In this document: positions 58,088-64,000 of the stretch, piece by piece
How the letters are laid out: every line of letters starts with the position of its first letter
How positions within the stretch are numbered: position 1 is the stretch's first letter
From: Falsirhodobacter algicola
GTDB lineage: Bacteria > Pseudomonadota > Alphaproteobacteria > Rhodobacterales > Rhodobacteraceae
DNA length: 64,000 nt
NCBI RefSeq assembly: GCF_018279165.1
Contig: NZ_CP047289.1
Span: forward strand, 2,115,001 to 2,179,000
Reading direction: 5' to 3'
The notes under the pieces: model-generated
What the model was told of the DNA's origin: nothing
What the model saw: the letters and a program-made list of their open reading frames with translations, nothing else
Database searches by the model: none
Position numbers and translations under genes: made by a program

Positions 58088-58855
58088 ATGCACCATCCCA
58101 CGCGCATCCATTTCGCCGCCAGCACCGCCCCCGTCGCCGAATTGGCGCTGGCGCAACTGACCGACATGCACGGTCAGACCGCGCGCGACGAGGCGGAGGC
58201 GATCGTCGCGCTCGGCGGCGACGGGTTCATGCTGCAAACCCTCCACGATCTGGAGGGGCGGGACATCCCCGTCTATGGCATGAACCGCGGTACGGTGGGG
58301 TTCCTGATGAACAGCTTCGCGCTGGAGGATCTGCCCCGCCGCCTTGCCGAGGCGGAGGTGGAGGTCATCAATCCGCTGGCCATGCGGGCCGAGACGATGG
58401 ATGGCCGCATCCGCGAGGAACTGGCGATCAACGAGGTCAGCTTTCTGCGGCAGGGCGCGCAGGCCGCGCGGCTGCGGATCTTCGTCGATGGCCGTCTGCG
58501 GCTGGAGGAGCTGGTCTGCGATGGCGCGCTGGTGGCGACGCCCGCCGGATCGACGGCCTACAACTATTCGGCCCATGGGCCGATCCTGCCGATCGGCGCG
58601 GATGTGCTGGCCCTGACGGCGGTGGCGGCATTCCGGCCGCGGCGCTGGCGCGGGGCGCTTCTGCCCAAGACGGCGGTGGTCCGGTTCGAGGTGCTCGACC
58701 CGGACAAACGGCCGGTGATGGCGGATGCGGACGGGCGCTCCGTCCGCGACGTGGTCTCCGTCGAAGTCCGCTCCCGCCCCGAGATCCGGCACCGGATCCT
58801 GTTCGATCCGGGGCACGGTCTGGAAGAGCGGCTGATCCGCGAACAGTTCGTCTGA
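58088..58855 (+). CDS. nadK: NAD kinase
   Basis: 255-aa ATP-dependent kinase that makes [21 protein letters not shown] contains the GGDG motif, [12 protein letters not shown] the second conserved stretch, and [17 protein letters not shown] the Gly-rich site. TTGAGT lies 17 bp before a poor -10 (CAAGAC) that ends 7 bp from ATG. Its stop directly abuts the stop of the converging maeB (TGATCA). Confidence 0.94.
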   Translation: MHHPTRIHFAASTAPVAELALAQLTDMHGQTARDEAEAIVALGGDGFMLQTLHDLEGRDIPVYGMNRGTVGFLMNSFALEDLPRRLAEAEVEVINPLAMRAETMDGRIREELAINEVSFLRQGAQAARLRIFVDGRLRLEELVCDGALVATPAGSTAYNYSAHGPILPIGADVLALTAVAAFRPRRWRGALLPKTAVVRFEVLDPDKRPVMADADGRSVRDVVSVEVRSRPEIRHRILFDPGHGLEERLIREQFV

Positions 58856-61135
58856 TCAGCCGTATTGCGACACGGGCGTGCCTGCGATGGCCGCCATGTT
58901 CAAAAGGCCGCGCGCGGTGACGGCGGGCGTGACGATATGGGCGCGGTTGCCCATGCCCATCAGGATCGGCCCGACCTCCAGCGCGTTCGCCTTGATCTTC
59001 AGGATATTGCGCACGCCCGACGCGGTGTCGGAATTGGCGAAGACCAAGACGTTCGCCGCCCCGTCGAAGCGCGATTGCGGCAGCAGCCGGGCGCGCGACG
59101 CCTGATCGAGGGCGGTGTCGATATGCATCTCCCCCTCATAGGCGAAGTCGAGCGGCATCGCGTCCAGCATCGCCAGCGCCTCGCGCATCCGGCGGCCCGA
59201 CCCGTTGTCGAGGTTGCCGAACTGCGAAGATGAACAAAGCGCCACCTTCGGCTCGATCCCAAAGCGGCGCACATGGCGCGAGGCACCGAGCACCGTTTCG
59301 GTGATCTGCTTCGGCGTCGGTTCGGAATGGATGTGGGTGTCGGCCACGAAGAGCGGCCCATCCTCGAGGATCATCAGGCTGAGCGCGCCGACCGGATGCA
59401 GCCCGTCCCGCGCAAGGATCTGCTCGATGAAATCCAGATGCCAGAGGTACTGCCCGAAGGTGCCGCAGATCAGGCTGTCGGCTTCGCCGCGCTGCACCAT
59501 CAGCGCCGCGATGGCGGTGGTGTTGGTCCGCATGACCGACCGGGCCACATCGGGCGTGACGCCGTGGCGCACGCGCAGGTTCAGATAGCTTTCCCAGTAT
59601 TCGCGATAGCGGGCATCGCTTTCGGGGTTCACGATGTCGAAATCGACCTCGGGGCGGATCTTCAGGCCCGCGCGTTCGGCGCGCATGGCCACGACCTCGG
59701 GGCGGCCGATCAGGATCGGCTTGTCGTTGGTCTCCTCCAGCATGGCGTTGGCGGCGCGCAGCACGCGCTCATCCTCGCCCTCGGCAAAGACGATGCGGCG
59801 GGCGTGCTGGGCCGACGCCTCGAAGACGGGACGCATGATCAGCGAGGAGCGGATCATCGAACTGTCGAGCCCGCGTTTGTAGGCGGCCAGATCCTCGATC
59901 GGGCGCGTGGCGACGCCGCTGTCCATCGCGGCCTTGGCCACGGCGCTGGCGACGACGCCCATCAGGCGAGGATCGAAGGGTTTGGGGATCAGATAGTTGG
60001 GGCCGAAGGTCAGCTGCTCTCCGGCATAGGCGGCGGCGGCCTCGGCGCTGGTGGTGGCGCGGGCAAGGGCGGCGATGCCTTCGATGCAGGCGATCTTCAT
60101 CTCGTCGTTGATCGTCGTCGCGCCGACATCCAGCGCACCGCGGAAGATGAAGGGGAAGCACAGCACGTTGTTCACTTGGTTCGGGAAGTCCGAACGGCCG
60201 GTGGCGATCAACGCGCCGGGGCTGACCTCGCGGGCGAGGTCGGGCAGAATCTCGGGGGTGGGGTTGGCCAATGCGAAGATGATCGGGTTCTCGGCCATGC
60301 GGGCCACCATATCGGCCTTCAGCACGCCCGGCCCCGACAGGCCGAGGAACAGGTCCGCGCCCTCGATCACCTCGTCCAGCGTGCGCTTGTCCGTCGCTTG
60401 GGCATAGGCGGCCTTCTGGGGGGTCATCTCTTCGGTGCGGCCCTCGTAGACGACGCCCGCGATATCGCAGAGCCAGACATTCTCGCGCCGCACGCCCAGT
60501 TTCAGCAGCATGTTGAGGCAAGCGATCCCCGCCGCGCCCCCGCCGGTGGAGACGACCTTGATATCCTCCCACCGCTTGCCGGACACATGCAGCGCGTTGG
60601 TCGCGGCGGCGCCGACCACGATGGCGGTGCCGTGCTGATCGTCGTGGAAGACGGGAATCCCCATGCGCTTGCGGCAGATCTCTTCGACGATGAAGCAATC
60701 GGGGGCTTTGATATCCTCGAGGTTGATGGCGCCGAAGGTCGGCTCCAGCGCGCAGACGATATCGGCCAGCTTTTCGGGGTCGGCCTCGTTCACCTCGATG
60801 TCGAAGCAGTCGATATTGGCGAATTTCTTGAAGAGGACGGCCTTGCCCTCCATCACCGGCTTGGACGCCAGCGCCCCGATATTGCCGAGGCCGAGAACCG
60901 CCGTGCCGTTGGACACGACCGCCACGAGGTTGCCGCGCGCGGTGTAGCGGCTGGCATCCTGCGGGTTGGCCTTGATCTCGAGGCAGGCTTCCGCGACGCC
61001 CGGGGAATAGGCCAGCGCGAGGTCGCGTCCATTGGCCAGCGGCTTGGTCGCGCGGACCTCCAGTTTCCCCGGCCGGGGGAATTCGTGGTAGTTCAGCGCG
61101 GGATGGCGCGTTTTGTCTTGCCGCTGGTCGTCCAT
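58856..61135 (-). CDS. maeB: NADP-dependent malic enzyme (fused to PTA-like domain)
   Basis: 759-aa enzyme that decarboxylates malate to pyruvate. The N-terminal malic domain ([16 protein letters not shown], then [15 protein letters not shown]) and NAD-binding domain ([21 protein letters not shown]) occupy about residues 1-430; the C-terminal part (about 430-759, [15 protein letters not shown]) is homologous to phosphotransacetylase and is thought to be regulatory. CGGAGGA lies 5 bp before ATG. Confidence 0.95.
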   Translation of the reverse strand: MDDQRQDKTRHPALNYHEFPRPGKLEVRATKPLANGRDLALAYSPGVAEACLEIKANPQDASRYTARGNLVAVVSNGTAVLGLGNIGALASKPVMEGKAVLFKKFANIDCFDIEVNEADPEKLADIVCALEPTFGAINLEDIKAPDCFIVEEICRKRMGIPVFHDDQHGTAIVVGAAATNALHVSGKRWEDIKVVSTGGGAAGIACLNMLLKLGVRRENVWLCDIAGVVYEGRTEEMTPQKAAYAQATDKRTLDEVIEGADLFLGLSGPGVLKADMVARMAENPIIFALANPTPEILPDLAREVSPGALIATGRSDFPNQVNNVLCFPFIFRGALDVGATTINDEMKIACIEGIAALARATTSAEAAAAYAGEQLTFGPNYLIPKPFDPRLMGVVASAVAKAAMDSGVATRPIEDLAAYKRGLDSSMIRSSLIMRPVFEASAQHARRIVFAEGEDERVLRAANAMLEETNDKPILIGRPEVVAMRAERAGLKIRPEVDFDIVNPESDARYREYWESYLNLRVRHGVTPDVARSVMRTNTTAIAALMVQRGEADSLICGTFGQYLWHLDFIEQILARDGLHPVGALSLMILEDGPLFVADTHIHSEPTPKQITETVLGASRHVRRFGIEPKVALCSSSQFGNLDNGSGRRMREALAMLDAMPLDFAYEGEMHIDTALDQASRARLLPQSRFDGAANVLVFANSDTASGVRNILKIKANALEVGPILMGMGNRAHIVTPAVTARGLLNMAAIAGTPVSQYG

Positions 61136-61174
61136 GGCGTCCTCCGAAAACTGGTTCGCTCTTAAACCATATAC

Positions 61175-61221
61175 CTGTGGGCACAAGCCGCGCTTGCATC
61201 CCGTGCCGCCGGTGCCCACAG
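61175..61221. promoter_or_regulatory. Inverted repeat between divergent maeB and cdd
   Basis: Perfect 10-bp arms CTGTGGGCAC (61175-61184) and GTGCCCACAG (61212-61221), 27 bp apart, in the 111-bp gap between the two divergent genes. The centres are 37 bp apart, about 3.5 helical turns. Could be paired operators or an RNA stem. No unambiguous promoter boxes seen. Confidence 0.55.
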
Positions 61222-61246
61222 TTGGACCGAAGCAACGGAGCATGCA

Positions 61247-61654
61247 ATGACCATTCCCGACCCGATCCTGCTGGCGGCCGCGAGCGAGGTTCGCCTGAAG
61301 GCTTACGCCCCCTATTCGAAGTTTCAGGTGGGAGCGGCGATCCGCGGGCGTTCGGGCCGGATCTATGCCGGATGCAACGTGGAGAATGTCGCCTATCCCG
61401 AAGGCACCTGCGCCGAGGCGGGCGCCATCGCCGCGATGGTCGCCGCCGGAGAGATCGAGATCGCCGAGATCCTGATCATCGCCGACAGCCCGGCCCCGGT
61501 GCCGCCCTGCGGCGGGTGCCGCCAGAAGATCGCCGAATTCGCGGGGCAGGGCGCGCCCGTGACGCTGTGCACCGTGGACGGGCAGGCGCGCGACATGACG
61601 GTGGCGGGCCTCTTGCCGGGGGCCTTCGGCGCCGAGCATATGGAGCGGAGCTGA
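61247..61654 (+). CDS. cdd: Cytidine deaminase
   Basis: 135-aa zinc enzyme that deaminates cytidine and deoxycytidine. Short tetrameric type: zinc ligands in CNVENVAYPEGTCAEAGAI (catalytic Glu in CAE) and PPCGGCRQ. CGGAG lies 7 bp before ATG. First gene of cdd-deoA-deoB, a nucleoside salvage operon. Confidence 0.96.
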   Translation: MTIPDPILLAAASEVRLKAYAPYSKFQVGAAIRGRSGRIYAGCNVENVAYPEGTCAEAGAIAAMVAAGEIEIAEILIIADSPAPVPPCGGCRQKIAEFAGQGAPVTLCTVDGQARDMTVAGLLPGAFGAEHMERS

Positions 61655-61655
61655 C

Positions 61656-62966
61656 GTGGACATCCGCACCTTCCTCTCGGCCCTGCGCCGCGGCGAGACG
61701 CCGGATGCGGCCGACATCGCCGCCTTTGCGGCGGGCCTCGCCTCGGGCGCGGTCAGCGATGCGCAGGCGGGGGCCTTCGCCATGGCGGTCTGTCAGCGCG
61801 GGCTGGGCGATGCGGGGCGCGTCGCGCTGATGCGCGCCATGCGCGATTCGGGCACGGTGCTGCATTGGGATCTGCCGGGGCCGGTGCTGGACAAGCATTC
61901 GACCGGCGGGGTGGGGGATTGCGTCTCGCTGCTGCTGGCCCCGGCGCTGGCGGCCTGCGGGGCCTATGTGCCCATGATCTCGGGGCGGGGGCTGGGCCAT
62001 ACCGGCGGTACCCTCGACAAGCTGGAGGCGATTCCCGGCCTGCGCGTCGATCTGACCGAAGAGGCGCTGCGCCGTCAGGTGGAGGAGACGCGCTGCGCCA
62101 TCGTCGCGGCCAGCGATGCGGTGGCGCCCGCCGACCGGCGGCTCTATGCGATCCGCGATCTGACCGGAACGGTGGAAAGCCTTGATCTGATCACCGCCTC
62201 CATCCTGTCCAAGAAGCTGGCGGCGGGGCTGGAGGCGCTGGTGCTGGATGTGAAGGTCGGATCGGGGGCCTTCATGAAATCGATGGCCGAGGCCGAAACC
62301 CTTGCCGCCGCCTTGGTGGAAACGGCGCAGGGCGCAGGCTGCATGACCCGCGCCCTGATCACGGATATGAGCGAGCCTTTGTCCACCGCCATGGGCAACG
62401 CGCTCGAGGTGGTGGAGGTGATGGAGACGCTGACCGGCGCGGCCGTGAACGCCGCCCTGTGGGAGGTGACGGTGGCGCTGGGCGGCGAGGCGCTGGCGTT
62501 GGGCGGGCTTGCGGCCGATGCGGCGGCGGGCGAGGCGATGTTGGCCGATGCGCTCGAATCCGGGCGCGCCGCCGAATATCTGGGCCGGATGATCGCGGCG
62601 CAGGGCGGGCCGGCGGATTTCGTCGAACGCTGGCCCGACCGGCTGCCCTCGGCCCCCGTGGTGATGGATGTGCCCGCCCCGATGGAGGGGCATGTCACCG
62701 CCATCGACGGCGAGGCGCTGGGCCGCGCGGTGCTGCATCTGGGGGCCGGGCGGATGCAGGCCGGTGCCCGCATCAACCCGTCCGTCGGGGTCAGCGATCT
62801 TGCGGGCCTTGGCGATCATGTCGGCATGGGGGAGCCGCTCTGCTTCGTCCATGCCGCCACCGAAGCGGCGGCGGAGGCGGCGGTCCGCGCCGTTCAGGCC
62901 GCCTATCTCCAGAATGCGCAGGAGGCGCCGATGCAGACCCCCCTCATTCACGCGAGGCTGGGATGA
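61656..62966 (+). CDS. deoA: Thymidine phosphorylase
   Basis: 436-aa enzyme that splits thymidine to thymine and deoxyribose 1-phosphate. [18 protein letters not shown] is the phosphate-site hallmark (about residues 73-90); [19 protein letters not shown] and [11 protein letters not shown] are further family stretches. GTG start at 61656, one base after the cdd stop, with GCGGAG upstream. Its end overlaps deoB by 4 bp. Confidence 0.95.
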   Translation: MDIRTFLSALRRGETPDAADIAAFAAGLASGAVSDAQAGAFAMAVCQRGLGDAGRVALMRAMRDSGTVLHWDLPGPVLDKHSTGGVGDCVSLLLAPALAACGAYVPMISGRGLGHTGGTLDKLEAIPGLRVDLTEEALRRQVEETRCAIVAASDAVAPADRRLYAIRDLTGTVESLDLITASILSKKLAAGLEALVLDVKVGSGAFMKSMAEAETLAAALVETAQGAGCMTRALITDMSEPLSTAMGNALEVVEVMETLTGAAVNAALWEVTVALGGEALALGGLAADAAAGEAMLADALESGRAAEYLGRMIAAQGGPADFVERWPDRLPSAPVVMDVPAPMEGHVTAIDGEALGRAVLHLGAGRMQAGARINPSVGVSDLAGLGDHVGMGEPLCFVHAATEAAAEAAVRAVQAAYLQNAQEAPMQTPLIHARLG

Positions 62967-64000
62967 GCCGCGTCTTTCTGACCGTCATGGACAGCGTGGG
63001 CTGCGGCGGCGCGCCCGATGCGGCCGAATTCGGCGATGCGGGTGCGAACACGCTGGCGCATATCGCCGCGCGGCGGCCGCTGCGGATGCCGGTGCTGGAC
63101 GGCTTGGGCCTTGGGGCGGCGGTGACGCTGGCCAGCGGCGAGGCCGCGCCCGGCCTTGGTGCCGCGCCGCAGGGCCTGTGGGGCGCGGCGACCGAAATCT
63201 CGCGCGGGAAGGACACGCCTTCGGGGCATTGGGAATTGGCGGGGGTTCCGGTGCCATGGGACTGGACCTATTTCCCGAAGGCTCCCTTCGATCAAGAAAT
63301 CGTGGATGCGATCCGCGGGCTGGCGGGGGTGGACGGCATTCTGGACGGCGGCCATTCGGGCGGCCTCGCGGTGATCGATCGGATGGGCGAGGAGCATCTG
63401 CGAACCGGGCGGCCCATCTGCTATACCTCGGCCGACAGCGTGTTCCAGATCGCGGCGCATGAGGACGGGTTCGGCCTCGACCGGCTTTTGGATCTGTGCG
63501 CGGGGCTTGCGCCGCTGCTGCATGCGCGGCGCGTGGGCCGGGTGATCGCGCGGCCCTTCACGGGCGTGCCGGGGGCGTTCCACCGCACGGGCAATCGCCG
63601 CGATTACGCCATCGCGCCGCCCGCGCCGACCATCCTCGACCGGGCGCAGGCGGCGGGCCATCCGACCCATGCCGTCGGCAAGGTGGGGGATATCTTCTCG
63701 GGCCGGGGGATCGACCGGCTGCACAAGGGCAAGGACGATGCCGCGCTCGCCGAACATCTGGTCCGCCTCGGCGACGAGGCGGAGGAGGGCGCGCTGATCT
63801 TTTCCAACTTCGTGGAGTTCGACAGCCTGTATGGCCATCCCCGCGATGTCGAAGGGTATGCCCGGCATCTCGAATGGTTCGACGCGCAGGCGGGGCGGCT
63901 TCTGGCGCGCCTGCGGCCCGGCGATCTTGCGATCTTCACCGCCGATCACGGCAACGATCCGACATGGCGCGGCAGCGATCATACGCGCGAACGCGTGCCG
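62963..64000 (+). CDS. deoB: Phosphopentomutase (cut by window edge)
   Basis: First 346 codons; the C-terminus is beyond the window. Converts (deoxy)ribose 1-phosphate to the 5-phosphate, feeding the DeoC aldolase. Metal-binding [12 protein letters not shown] (about residues 9-20), [27 protein letters not shown], and [18 protein letters not shown] are typical of the alkaline phosphatase-like fold. ATG overlaps the deoA stop (ATGA). Confidence 0.95.
   Translation, partial: MSRVFLTVMDSVGCGGAPDAAEFGDAGANTLAHIAARRPLRMPVLDGLGLGAAVTLASGEAAPGLGAAPQGLWGAATEISRGKDTPSGHWELAGVPVPWDWTYFPKAPFDQEIVDAIRGLAGVDGILDGGHSGGLAVIDRMGEEHLRTGRPICYTSADSVFQIAAHEDGFGLDRLLDLCAGLAPLLHARRVGRVIARPFTGVPGAFHRTGNRRDYAIAPPAPTILDRAQAAGHPTHAVGKVGDIFSGRGIDRLHKGKDDAALAEHLVRLGDEAEEGALIFSNFVEFDSLYGHPRDVEGYARHLEWFDAQAGRLLARLRPGDLAIFTADHGNDPTWRGSDHTRERVP

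Overview
This window is chromosomal DNA of an alphaproteobacterium, most likely a member of the Rhodobacteraceae (Rhodobacter/Paracoccus relatives). The evidence is the high GC content with strong G/C preference at third codon positions, a ferredoxin that closely resembles Rhodobacter capsulatus ferredoxin VI, the alphaproteobacterial F1-ATPase inhibitor zeta (DUF1476), Pcs-type phosphatidylcholine synthase, a short GluRS and short ProRS of the alphaproteobacterial kind, bioMNY, and the choXWV / betIBA choline block. I see no prophage, transposase, CRISPR array, rRNA or tRNA. Almost all DNA is coding, with many 1-8 bp stop/start overlaps.

Layout. 1-3.3 kb (minus): the mreBCD-mrdA cell-shape operon, cut at the left edge inside mrdA. 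3.4-9 kb (minus): leuA with a leucine leader peptide, a CorA-type Mg transporter, a periplasmic PQQ sugar dehydrogenase and an exported protein made almost entirely of 18 MORN repeats. 9.1-12.8 kb (plus): wrbA and ileS, the latter behind a possible leader peptide. 12.8-15.2 kb (minus): pcs, xerC and a DUF484 gene, divergent from gltX. 16.6-17.5 kb: a lower-GC acetyltransferase with its own promoter and a palindrome. 17.6-19.5 kb (minus): biotin ECF transporter bioMNY. 19.5-23.3 kb (plus): dprA and topA. 23.3-29.9 kb: choline uptake (choXWV, minus) divergent from choline oxidation to glycine betaine (betIBA, plus), with a BetI-like operator between them.

30-41 kb: two small lipoproteins and a hypothetical protein, then a minus-strand run perM-hda, ppk1-ppx-GNAT and a DjlA-like co-chaperone, divergent from proS-lolC/E-lolD. 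41.2-48.6 kb: a structured non-coding gap, chaC, parE, gst, MATE exporter, rpiA, gor. 48.6-52.7 kb (plus): the membrane protease regulators hflKC, the DegP protease and the [2Fe-2S] ferredoxin. 52.9-58 kb: a radical SAM protein, ATPase inhibitor zeta, purC-purS, a hypothetical protein, an alpha/beta hydrolase and glyA. 58-64 kb: nadK, maeB and the nucleoside salvage operon cdd-deoA-deoB, cut at the right edge.

Most genes are conserved housekeeping functions. The less ordinary content is regulatory: a leucine attenuator ahead of leuA; a possible isoleucine attenuator ahead of ileS; several promoters whose -10 box lies only 6-9 bp before an ATG, which implies leaderless or nearly leaderless transcripts; a 16-bp inverted repeat that bounds a ~100-bp element between lolD and chaC; and dyads at the betI, parE, wrbA, acetyltransferase and cdd/maeB promoters.
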